DNA of 64,000 bases from Symsagittifera roscoffensis (taxonomy: Eukaryota; Xenacoelomorpha; Acoela; Convolutidae). The notes beneath the pieces were generated by a model, which saw nothing but the letters and a program-made list of their open reading frames with translations, had not been told where the DNA came from and did no database searches. The stretch spans positions 11,361,088-11,425,087 of the forward strand of contig NC_087071.1 of NCBI RefSeq assembly GCF_963678635.1, read 5' to 3'. This document shows positions 53,300-64,000 of the stretch, one piece after another (position 1 is the stretch's first letter; each line of letters starts with the position of its first letter). The translations under genes were made by a program, and so were the position numbers.

Positions 53300-56200
53300 T
53301 AGGGACCCATCTCATCTTACCGCGTCAGAGGCGTCTTTCCCATTCTTTTGCGTGCATAAAGAAAACTCTTAGCACTGAATGACTAGTGTGAGCAATAACA
53401 CGCTACAAACTTCATTTTGAGTTATTTTTTTCTTATTTTGGGTCACCTAGCTCCTGTAGTATGGAATAGGAGTGCTGTGAAATTCATGCTCATTCCGGTG
53501 CATTCTTTTTTCTCTCATACTATATTTTGTCAAGTCTCTTTAAAAAATTTTCCCACGCTGGTAATGTCATGAGGCGACTTTCGTTACCTCGCTATTAACT
53601 TGTCCTTTGTGCAGTTATTTCATGATTTGCCTTAACCAAGCTCATTTAAAGGCTTATGTCGACTGCCACGTTGAGCGAGGTCACTCTCTTGTTGGCTAAC
53701 ATCAATGTTAGATGTAACACTATTCATGCTACTAACTTTCTGTTTAAAGACAGGTCTTTAAAGTGCAAAATGATACTGTGAACCCAAATATTCTACTTAT
53801 AGTAACCAATTATTAAATCACAAACCAATTTACATTTATTTAAACAACTAAGTTTTGAATCGATACTACTCGGCAACTGTCAATGTGTTCTCGAAAAAAT
53901 GTTTGCTTATTGTATAATAAAAATCATGAAAGTTAGCCCACTTTTGTTTTTATGTGCAGTTTGTTGTTTTCGATTTGCGGAGCGAACGTGACTCAGTAGT
54001 TCGAGCAAGCACGATCTTCGGCCAAAAACAGTATTCGGAAAATGAATCGGAAGCTGATTATGACTGTAGTTGTTAATAATCGGACTTGGGTGACGACACA
54101 CTAAGCAACTATATAACCATTGATATAGAAACTGTCCCGCCACAAAAAGTGAGCCAAATTTAGAGCACGAGAGTTTGTCACTTACTGGGTCAGATGTGAT
54201 CAGGCCTAATCAAGTGACAGCATGGAATCTGCTATCTTGTTCAGTACGGAAATGGAAGAACGCTTAGCAAACTGAAGTGGCAGAAAAAAAGTTATCTTCA
54301 AAAAACTTGAAGGAATCAAAATGTGAGAACACAGGACAGGAAGAGTTAAAGACTGAAAACGTTGTTGAAACAGCTTCACTTATTTAGACTTGAGTTTACT
54401 GAGCTTGGCACATAGATCTGTGTTTTCATTTAACTGTTTGGTTGTGTCTTTTGATTGAACAAAAAGTTGCGAAAATGTGAATGCGCGTTAGTCTTCAAAG
54501 ATTGACTAAATATGTAAATTTTTTTGATTCTGAGAAAAAGTAAGCAGCTGAAGAGTTAAATTCATTTAGGGAAGTGAATTGAATATCAAGAATGATGCTA
54601 TTTGCAGTTTGATTGACGCGATACATTGTTGTATTTTTTCGTGTTCAAGTTCTTGGTAGTCTTTTTTTTCCTTGAGAGCCCGGTCGAATTTGTTTTTATG
54701 TCGTGATTGAAACGTGGTTAATACGTAGGTGAAACGTGGTTGACCTCATGGATTAAGATACTTTATAGATTTTGGATCAGCCTCGCTGTATATTAAAATT
54801 GGATTTAGAGCCTACAGTGTTTTAAGATAGGAAATAAAATTGGTACGCTTGCATGGTTTGTATGACGGTAAGAGAATCTTAAGAAAAACGGTAATTTTTC
54901 GGATTTTGTGTAGATCTGTCTAGTTTTTTTGCAAAAAAACAAGCGCGCGTTATCTAATTGATAAAAATCATTGGTATTCTTGTGTAGAGTGTGAAATGAA
55001 GGTCTTGTAAAATTTTTTGGTTCATGGTAAGTCAATGGTAAAATTTGCAAAAATAGAGATTTTTCTAAAAACTTTCAAAACACGTTACGATTTAGTAACT
55101 AGAAATACTAACTACTTTACTAGATGATCCTACTGGTCAAAACTAAACTCCATCTAAAAACTATGAAACCTAGCTGAAACGCAGCCGAAACTTCGAATTA
55201 CTCGAAAAAATTGTCGAAATTTCAAAACTGGTTCAAACAATTCATCAAATTAGACTCAGCATCTGTCCAAAAGTTATCTTTTCTACAAGCTACATCTTTT
55301 TTACAACAATTTTATTGTCCTATCTGATATCTATGTTGTAAACAACATCAGTTCAAAAAATTATTTTAATATTAACTTTAAAATGTTGTTGAAACTTTCC
55401 TTGATTCCATTCTAACTCGAGTTTTTTTAATGATTAAACAGAATTCATTTGAGAGAGACAAAACTAAAATCAAAATATACAATTCCAAACTAATTAGGTC
55501 AAGTGTGATTGCTGAGAAAATTTCAATTTTCTGCTAATTTAGCATAAACACACAATTTATTCAATATTTTATCACAATTATTATCCTAGGTTCAATTTTG
55601 AACAAAATGGAGGATTTTCTTTGCAAATTTCAAATACTGTATCTGTTTCTTAACAAGATTGGTGGAATTGTTTTTTTTTCTAAATTCTGAAAGTTTTCTA
55701 CGTATTCATCTGTTCTTAATGAGTCTTGTTATTTCTCAAGACAAATTCTACAGCAGAGCTTTGTAGTAGATTTTCTTTGACACTTCAAGCAAATAAATAA
55801 TAGAATGCATATTTTTGATTTTGGTCCGTCTAATTTTTTCCAGCAGAACTGATTTTGCATGGAATTTAACACTATAAAGGCAATATAGTGGAAAAATTGT
55901 ATCAATTAACCGATCAATTTTATTCCTTCAAATTAATTCTAAAGGATCTCTGCTTGAAAACTATAACTTATTCATAATTTTTCAGTCTTCTTATCAGTAT
56001 CTAGACGTAAAATTTACACCGCTTTCTTACACGCTGATTCATAATCTAAAATCAATTTAACTTATTTTTGGATTGTGCTTGGTCTACCATCTCCCACTTG
56101 GAGTGCTTAACAATCAAATATGAATAGCATTTTGCTCAAAATATGAATTTTGGATGGAAAACTGTATCATTTCGACGAATAACCCCCATCCAAAGCTAAA

Positions 56201-56430
56201 TCAGCAACAAAAAACAAAAAAATAAAAAGCTAGGGAACTATGTGAATTGATAACTAGGCAGAACAATTCAATTAGTCGTTGTTTTGTAAGGATCATGTAA
56301 TTTTTAGAAAAAAAAATAGCAAATAGGTTTCCAATCATTAAATAAAAATATGTTTTCATTGCAATTTTAACAGAAGCAACTCGCTGTAAGGTTTCTAATA
56401 TTTCAGTTTTTACTGTAGATGAAAAATGTT
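53300..56430. other. AT-rich non-coding stretch
   Basis: No gene recognised. The right end of family 2 element, including any LTR, should lie at the left edge, but no boundary was visible. Confidence 0.4.
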
Positions 56431-56434
56431 TCAA

Positions 56435-58802
56435 TCAATATTTATAGAGATTTTTAGTACACTTTGAACTCGTTTTTTCAGAGAGTAAATTTATATGAAA
56501 GTTGTCTCAATTCTGTAAGATTTTCTGTGTTTCATTGATTGTTTTTACCAAGCTTTGAATTTTTGATTGGTTAAATCAAAGCAAGATAAATCTGGGAATA
56601 AGCAGAACAATCCAATTTGCTGTGTGCTTTAGGTTTATCTCACTTCTTGTTGTCTTTAAAGGGGCAGTTTCGCTTGATTGCTACCAAAAATTAGAGAGTC
56701 CAAAGGAAAAATTGTATCAATTCACCTGAAATTTTTTCTAGGAGTTGTGTTTGATTTAAAAAAATTGCTCTAAAACAACCAAATTTTCATGTAAGTCTAC
56801 CTAGTTCATCAATTGACAAAAAAATTTCTGATAATTATTATATAATTACCAATACTTAAAAATTTTTATGATGAATTTTTCCTTCGGCTATAACATACAT
56901 TCTGAATTGATGCAAAGTGATCTCAAAACCAATAAAATTTATCAAAACTTACATTTCATTTGTCAAAAAACTTCAATATAGGCCATTTTTGGATTTGACT
57001 TGATCTACCGTCTTCCAAATTTATCCATTTGAACGAAACCTTTATCAAAATTTGAATTTTATATATAAAACTTTATAGCTTTTAAGATAGTTTATTTTCC
57101 AGAAACCATAAATTAAATTGCTTCGGGAAAAAATTTCTCATCCAGATAACTGTATGTTCTTGTCTTATAACAAAGGTACTAATTTTGTAATGAATGTCTC
57201 ATTCAGATTTGAGTAGTTTTTTCTGTAAACTTTCAGTGTCTAACAAAAATATACAAGCTTTCATCTTCGCAAAATCAGATATCAAACAATGTGGAAAAAA
57301 TCATGATTTTCTATACATAAACTACATGTTATCTGCTTGAAAACTTGCTACTCCATACATAAAGATAGCTATGAAAACAGTTCGATCGGTCAATGTTTTA
57401 TAAATATCCAGTACTTTTTTTACGAAAAATTAGCTAACAAACAAACAGCTGCGCATTAGTTTTTAGTATACCTTTTTACTGCAATTTTAACACAAAAGAT
57501 TCCCTGTAGGCTTGATATCATTCCAGGTACTACTGTAGAATAAAGATTTTGGGATCGACTTCCATCGAGAGTTTCAAATGATTTGAACTCGGTTGCTGCT
57601 GTCCTTGTTATTCGTCAATCAGAATTTTGAACAAAAGCAACTTTTTCAAAATTGCATAGGTTTCTAGTTTTTCTCAGACTAAGTCAAGATTACTATAGTA
57701 AACTATCCTATATTTTTTGTATAATTTTAAAACTACCTTTCTGTGGTGTGTGTTTCGAGACTGCTGGTTGTGCTTTCCATCATCAAGTAGAAATTTATTG
57801 TGACAAGAAGAATGGTTCTTCTTGATATGAACGTTCAGTTCCTCGCTGCAATTTGTAAGAAAATATCATTTTGGACACTTTAAAACTCCACATGTTTTTC
57901 TATGTCTTGACATATTTATTTGCGTATAGTCTTTACTACACTCAGGGCATGTAAATTTTTTGTTTCTTTTCATCTCAATACTTATAGAAAAAATCATCTA
58001 AGGAGAGAACAAATGTTAAAATTAGAAAGTCCCAAAAATTTTTGCAGGAGAATCACACTTACTTTGAAGTTTTCATAAACCAAAGGAAAAAACCTAACCT
58101 CAGTTTATTGTAGATCGACTATCTTAAGGTAAATCAGAACTTAAATAATTTCATTTTTGAAACTTAAAAAACCATCCCATCACAATGGAGATTTACCTAT
58201 TGATGAACCATAATCAACATCGATATGAACCAATCAGAACCAAAATTTGTTTTAAAGAATTTGATTTTCCCTTTTGATATCAAAATAGTCCAGTAGTATT
58301 CATAAAAGAAATTTTTCTCATTTGATATCAACCAATCACGATCGAGTCTTTCAAACCAAGCAGTTTTTCAGAATAAAGTATCCACAAAACTTTTCAGTAA
58401 CCTTCAATTCAAAATAAAGCTCTGCTTACGAAAATGCCAAATCAATCGAACTGATTCAATAATAACTTCCTTTTATCACAGAAATTCCAGAAACTTCCAG
58501 AAAAAAACTTTAACCAATCAGAACTCAATAGCTTTCAAACCTAACATTGGATGAAATATGATCATTATTTGAAATTGTCAACCAAAACATTTGACTTTCT
58601 TCGACGTGAAAAAAAAATGTTCCAATTGATTTCTTTATTATGGAATATATGTAGATTTTTAATTTTTGTTCAAACATTTTTGGACGTGTTTGTTGTCAAA
58701 ATTAGAGTTCTCTGACTAAACAAAGACCTCTTCAGGGAAACTTACTAAATCAAAGACTTACTTTCGAGCCGAAATTTGAGTATCAAAGCTTTAAATCTAC
58801 TT
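56435..58802 (+). repeat. Long direct repeat, copy 1
   Basis: Nearly identical to 61,644-64,000 over at least 2.35 kb, at an offset of 5,209 bases on the left and 5,199 on the right. Small indels (for example an extra AATTAA near 57,110) account for the difference. Similarity extends to the window end, so the full repeat is longer. It contains a decayed zinc-finger exon on the minus strand. Confidence 0.85.
57668..57997 (-). pseudogene. Zinc-finger exon, copy 1, with TGA at a zinc cysteine
   Basis: After a splice acceptor (TCTCCTTAG before 57,997) an ATG opens 43 codons: a short hydrophobic start, then FTCPECSKDYTQINMSRHRK and TCG, a C-x2-C-x11-H-x3-C finger. A second finger starts with CPK, and the next codon is TGA (57,866-57,868), where the second zinc cysteine is expected. 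The same frame continues with NCSEELNVHIKKNH, completing a C2H2-like finger, and stays open to about 57,668. Zinc fingers of this kind bind nucleic acid, and their presence in a repeat suggests a transposon-encoded or duplicated regulatory protein. Not functional as read unless the TGA is bypassed. Confidence 0.5.
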
Positions 58803-58809
58803 TTGATTA

Positions 58810-59560
58810 ACTTGACAAGGAAAGATATTTCATTTATTTTGAGAATTATGAAGTTATTAGAAAAACCTTTTGATAATTTTTCAAAAATTCTAATTGTTCG
58901 CTACAAAATTCCCAATTTTCTCAATAATCCCAAGCAAAATAAAGTATTCCTCCATTTCTCAAGATTTTCAAGTTCAGTTTCTTGCATGAGAAGGTTTGAA
59001 ATAAGAATTCTCGAGATTTGCTTTGAAAAAATCATCAGTTTCAAGATATCAACTCAAAGTTATATCAAATTTAATAAACCTGAATATCTACTCAAAAATC
59101 AACAATTTTTATTCATTATATACAAAAAGTTTCCATGAGTTGATGAGGAAACTTGCGGAAATGCAATTTTTGTTAATTTTTTCTTTTAATATTTAGATCG
59201 GATTTATTTCTAAAGCAAACTACCTGTTATCATTTGTGTTTGCAATTTCTTTTATACAATTTTTTACAAAATTGGAAGCTTTGATTCCCTAAAAGGTGAA
59301 GTTTCTGTAATTGAATACGACAACCTAGGATAATAGAACAATTTCTGTGATCGGAAACGACAAATTGAACAAATTGCCCTAAATGGAACTTTATTTCTGA
59401 TTGAATACAATTGTTTTTTCAAAATTTTCATAGAAGGAAGTTGAATTTTGATTGAATACGACAACCGTACATATACGAAAATCGGTTTTGGTTGGTTAAA
59501 CAGAGCCATTTGAGTTGAAGGTACAAACAACTCTTGGGTGAGAACCACTTCATTTTCAAT
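58810..59560. other. AT-rich spacer with short tandem GATTGAATACGACAAC-type units
   Basis: Around 59,305-59,470 the unit tgattgaatacgacaacc and diverged relatives occur three to four times. The stop-free frame 58,776-59,138 is AT-rich and low-complexity, and I judge it to be chance. Confidence 0.4.
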
Positions 59561-59599
59561 TTAAGTATCGTCGACTAGCTCTTCTCCCCGCTCTAAATC

Positions 59600-60070
59600 A
59601 TTCATTTTGCTTGTTCCATGTTCCTTTTCTCAGTTACTTATTTCTCAGAATGATCTTCCGCTTTCAGAAAACTAACCTATCACAGTCGGTCAATTTTTTT
59701 ACCAGAAATGATGACAAGCGAGGTGCTCGAGTCAGTCTCTGGGGACTTCTTGGTCCAAACGTATGTGCCATTTCACGTCTGGCACATGATCAAAATCATG
59801 AGGGGATACGCAAGTGAACAACGCCAGATGAAGGTTTCCATTACCGATAATCAGCTTGGAACGATGGAAATGATGACACAAAATGCAGAACAAACTGAGA
59901 TGAACTATCCCCCGGCTCCTGACTCCAGATGTATCAACCTATAAACGATTATCTTTCCGTTGGAGGAAGAAGGATCTGTGGATAACCCAATTACGATCGG
60001 AAAGAATGACGATTCTCTGAATCAAGGAATATTGTGAGTGAACCAGCAAGAAAACCACCGGCGATACCTA
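59600..60070 (+). pseudogene. GC-richer coding-like insert, family unknown
   Basis: Overlapping plus-strand frames read SVNFFTRNDDKRGARVSLWG (59,690-59,750) and, from an ATG at 59,708, VLESVSGDFLVQTYVPFHVW followed by GTMEMMTQNAEQTEMNYPPA to a stop at 59,944. The latter continues after the stop as LEEEGSVDNPITIGKNDDSL. Its base composition differs sharply from the surroundings, so it is probably part of a mobile element inserted in the repeat spacer. Family not recognised. Confidence 0.35.
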
Positions 60071-60093
60071 GCTCAGACTAAAAGCTTTGTTCT

Positions 60094-61290
60094 GGAATTC
60101 TTCAATGTCTAACAAAAATATTCAAATTTTCATTTTAAAGTCAGTTGTTCAAAAATGTGCAAAAAATTATGATTTTCTATACATAAACTACTTGTTATCA
60201 GCTTGAAAACTCGCTACTCCATGACTATATCCAAAAGACACTAAACTAGAACTTTTTTTGGAAGTAAGCTGAAAAAAAACAGATCGATTAGTCAATGTTT
60301 TATAAAAATCCAGTATTTTTGACAAAAAATTAGCTAACAAACACATAGGTGCTCATTGCTTTTTTGTATTCTTTTTAACGGCACATTTAACACAAAAGAA
60401 TCCCCGTAGGCTGGATATCATTCCAGGTACTACTGTAGAATAAAGGTTTTTGGATCGACTTCCATCAAGAGTTTCACAATGATTTGAACTCGGTTGCTGC
60501 TGTTCTTGTCATCCATCAATCAGAATTTTTGAGTAAACTATCCTATATTTAATTGTATATATTTAGGATACCCTTTTCGTAAAGTGTGTTTGAAGACTGC
60601 TGAGTGTGCTTTCATCGTCATGTAGAATCACTATGCGTTCCATCATTGTCGTGACAAGAAGAAAGCTTCTTTTTGTTTTGAATCTTCAGTTTCTTGTTGC
60701 AATTTGTATAAAAGTTACAATTTGGACAGTTTAAAACTCCACAAGTTTCACGATGTTTTGATGCAAATTACGCGTATAGTCTTTACCACACTCAAGTTGT
60801 GCAACTTTTTGGTTTCAATTCGTCTCAATAACTATAGAAAAACTAAAAACATATCAAATGTGAGAATTTAAAAAAATTCTAATTTTTTTGTCGGAGTTTC
60901 ACACTTACTTAAAGTGTTCCAAAAATCGGAAGAAAGTAACTAAAATTAGTTATGTGTAAACCGATTATTTTAACGGCAAGGAAATCAGAATGAAAAGAAA
61001 AATCCATTTGTTAAAATTGAAAAACTCAGCAAATCAGAACATAGATTTACTTATCAGTGAATTTTAATCACAATCGAATTGAATCAATCAGAAACAAAAT
61101 TTGCTTTAATCAACTTGTTTCCTTTTTGATATCAAAACAAGCCACTTTTTAATAATAAAACTTTTTTTTCTCAATTGATATCAACCAATCACAATCGAGT
61201 TTTCCATCCAAAGCAACTTTTCAGAATGAAGTATCCAGAAAATTTTTCCTAATTTTTCCAAATCGAAATAAACCTCTGAAAATTAGTTTT
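60094..61290 (+). repeat. Diverged third partial copy of the 56.4/61.6-kb repeat
   Basis: Aligns with 57,230-58,420 at an offset of about 2,860 bases: shared tctaacaaaaatat, ttatgattttctatacataa and tccaggtactactgtagaat blocks. It is clearly more diverged than the other two copies and lacks some segments. Confidence 0.75.
60640..60840 (-). pseudogene. Zinc-finger exon, diverged copy
   Basis: One frame reads HRETCGVLNCPNCNFYTNCN, so the second cysteine of finger 2 (TGT) is present here, unlike in the other two copies. The finger's first histidine is changed (KIQNKKK). The first finger lies in a shifted frame (ECGKDYTRNLHQN). Broken by indels. Confidence 0.45.
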
Positions 61291-61643
61291 ACTGTTCTAG
61301 TTCAGATCATCAAGAAATCCATTTTTTTGTAGGTTGATCAAAAATATGAGAAAAACTGTGTATTAAGAAAGGGAATAGCGCTCAAAGTCGACAAAATCGA
61401 GATTTTTGTCAGCAATATTTTAATTAACTTTTGCAAATAAAAATTCTAAGTTTTTTGCAAATGCATGGGAAAAAAGAGTTTAGGTTTTAATGTTTCCAAA
61501 AAATTGTGAAAAAACTTGCATAATTTTAATAAAAAATTTTTCAAACTTGTCAAATACTCAAATCAGTTTTGCATCTTGCAAAGTACTTCAAAAGAATTTA
61601 GCACACATGTTAAAATAGTCAGTGAAAAAATCGCATTTAGGAT

Positions 61644-64000
61644 TCAATATTTATAGAGTTTTTTAGTACAAATTGAACTCGTTTTTTCAGAGAGTAAATT
61701 TATATGAAAGTTGTCTCAATTCTGTAAGATTTTCTGTGTTTCATTGATTGTTTTTACCAAGCTTTGAATTTTTGATTGGTTAAATCAAAGCAAGATAAAT
61801 CTGGGAATAAGCAGAACAATCCAATTTGCTGTGTGCTTTAGGTTTATCTCACTTCTTGTTGTCTTTAAAGGGGCAGTTTCGCTTGATTGCTACCAAAAAT
61901 TAGAGAGTCCAAAGGAAAAATTGTATCAATTCACCTGAAATTTTTTCTAGGAGTTGTGTTTGATTTAAAAAAATTGCTCTAAAACAACCAAATTTTCATG
62001 TAAGTCTACCTAGTTCATCAATTGACAAAAAAATTTCTGATAATTATTATATAATTACCAATACTTAAAAATTTTTATGATGAATTTTTCCTTCGGCTAT
62101 AACATACATTCTGAATTGATGCAAAGTGATCTCAAAACCAATAAAATTTATCAAAACTTACATTTCATTTGTCAAAAAACTTCAATATAGGCCATTTTTG
62201 GATTTGACTTGATCTACCGTCTTCCAAATTTATCCATTTGAACGAAACCTTTATCAAAATTTGAATTTTATATATAAAACTTTATAGCTTTTAAGATAGT
62301 TTATTTTCCAGAAACCATTGCTTCGGGAAAAAATTTCTCATCCAGATAACTGTATGTTCTTGTCTTATAACAAAGGTACTAATTTTGTAATGAATGTCTC
62401 ATTCAGATTTGAGTAGTTTTTTCTGTAAACTTTCAGTGTCTAACAAAAATATACAAGCTTTCATCTTCGCAAAATCAGATATCAAACAATGTGGAAAAAA
62501 TCATGATTTTCTATACATAAACTACATGTTATCTGCTTGAAAACTTGCTACTCCATACATAAAGATAGCTATGAAAACAGTTCGATTGGTCAATGTTTTA
62601 TAAATATCCAGTACTTTTTTTACGAAAAATTAGCTAACAAACAAACAGCTGCGCATTAGTTTTTAGTATACCATTTTACTGCAATTTTAACACAAAAGAA
62701 TCCCTGTAGGCTTGATATCATTCCAGGTACTACTGTAGAATAAAGATTTTGGGATCGACTTCCATCGAGAGTTTCAAATGATTGGAACTCGGTTGCTGCT
62801 GTTCTTGTTATTCGTCAATCAGAATTTTGAACAAAAGCAACTTTTTCAAAATTGCATAGGTTTCTAGTTTTTCTCAGACTAAGTCAAGATTACTATAGTA
62901 AACTATCCTATATTTTTTGTATAATTTTAAAACTACCTTTCTGTGGTGTGTGTTTCGAGACTGCTGGTTGTGCTTTCCATCATCAAGTAGAAATTTATTG
63001 TGACAAGAAGAATGGTTCTTCTTGATATGAACGTTCAGTTCCTCGCTGCAATTTGTAAGAAAATATCATTTTGGACACTTTAAAACTCCACATGTTTTTC
63101 TATGTCTTGACATATTTATTTGCGTATAGTCTTTACTACACTCAGGGCATGTAAATTTTAGTTTCTATTCATCTCAATGCTTATAGAAAAAATCATCTAA
63201 GGAGAGAACAAATGTTAAAATTAGAAAGTCCCAAAAATTTTTGCAGGAGAATCACACTTATTTTGAAGTTTTCATAAACCAAAGGAAAAAACCTAACCTC
63301 AGTTTATTGTAGATCGACTATCTTAAGGTAAATCAGAACTTAAATAATTTCATTTTTGAAACTTAAAAAACCATCCCATCACAATGGAGATTTACCTATT
63401 GATGAACCATAATCAACATCGATATGAACCAATCAGAACCAAAATTTGTTTTAAAGAATTTGATTTTCCCTTTTGATATCAAAATAGTCCAGTAGTATTC
63501 ATAAAAGAAATTTTTCTCATTTGATATCAACCAATCACGATCGAGTCTTTCAAACCAAGCAGTTTTTCAGAATAAAGTATCCACAAAACTTTTCAGTAAC
63601 CTTCAATTCAAAATAAAGCTCTGCTTACGAAAATGCCAAATCAATCGAACTGATTCAATAATAACTTCCTTTTATCACAGAAATTCCAGAAACTTCCAGA
63701 AAAAAACTTTAACCAATCAGAACTCAATAGCTTTCAAACCTAACTTGGATGAAATATGATCATTATTTGAAATTGTCAACCAAAACATTTGACTTTCTTC
63801 GACGTGAAAAAAAAATGTTCCAATTGATTTCTTTATTATGGAATATATGTAGATTTTTAATTTTTGTTCAAACATTTTTGGACGTGTTTGTTGTCAAAAT
63901 TAGAGTTCTCTGACTAAGCAAAGACCTCTTCAGGGAAACTTACTAAATCAAAGACTTACTTTCGAGCCAAAAATTGAGTATCAAAGCTTTAAATCTACTT
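61644..64000 (+). repeat. Long direct repeat, copy 2 (runs off the window)
   Basis: Matches 56,435-58,802. The copy is still aligned at the last base of the window, so its right end is unknown. With the 5.2-kb offset it may be the start of a second unit of a large tandem repeat. Confidence 0.85.
62867..63196 (-). pseudogene. Zinc-finger exon, copy 2, frameshifted
   Basis: Same exon as at 57,668-57,997, with the ATG at 63,196. A one-base deletion in the T run before the first finger (near 63,160) puts the CPEC finger out of frame. The TGA at the second finger is shared with copy 1, so that change predates the duplication. Confidence 0.5.

Noticed and set aside
58776-59138. 120-codon plus-strand ORF
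   Set aside because: Low-complexity F/I/K/N-rich reading expected by chance in AT-rich DNA; the second repeat copy leaves the window before it can be compared.
1-64000. tRNA, rRNA, CRISPR arrays or bacterial-type operons
   Set aside because: No cloverleaf with both A and B boxes, no rRNA-like conserved blocks and no regularly spaced short repeats were seen; the window is eukaryotic in character.

Overview
This window looks like AT-rich nuclear DNA from an invertebrate-type animal genome. The evidence is introns with GT/AG boundaries, heavily decayed metazoan-style mobile elements (Ty3/gypsy-like, Maverick/Polinton-like, traces of a LINE), microsatellites and almost no intact long ORFs. I could not determine the phylum. 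There is no sign of bacterial operons, rRNA, tRNA or CRISPR.

Layout. (1) 2.7-5.6 kb, minus strand: remains of a Maverick/Polinton-like virus-like DNA element. It has a retroviral-type integrase, then a structural-type protein, a small basic segment and a capsid-like protein, all broken by frameshifts and stops. (2) 8.3-14.8 kb, plus strand: one decayed Ty3/gypsy-like element in the order gag, protease, RT, RNase H, integrase. (3) 14.8-16.1 kb, minus strand: a broken ORF ending in an SGNH-esterase-like domain. (4) 17.1-29.4 kb, minus strand: a dense array of partial gag/protease/RT copies of the same gypsy-like family. It contains nested tandem duplications of about 0.66 kb, 2,124 bp and 1,113 bp (three near-identical units). 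(5) 32-34 kb: a short LINE-type RT remnant and unidentified degenerate coding sequence. (6) 40.4-47.6 kb, minus strand: the only plausible host gene. It is a multi-exon, helix-rich gene of unknown family in which every recognisable exon boundary is in phase 2. Two large exons (738 and 729 nt) are related to each other, and the small exons (93-99 nt) also form a related set. (7) 48.4-53.3 kb, plus strand: a second, different gypsy-like pol remnant, 5'-truncated, with an insertion through its integrase zinc domain. (8) 56.4-64 kb: a direct repeat of at least 2.35 kb, about 5.2 kb apart, with a third diverged partial copy. Each copy holds a decayed zinc-finger coding exon.

How the parts relate. 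Most coding-like sequence is retroelement debris. The plus-strand gypsy-like element at 8-15 kb and the minus-strand array at 17-29 kb are the same family in opposite orientation. Transcription through this locus could therefore give sense and antisense RNA. The best candidate for something undescribed is the modular, phase-2 exon-repeat gene at 40-48 kb. The amplified one-strand gag array is the second.
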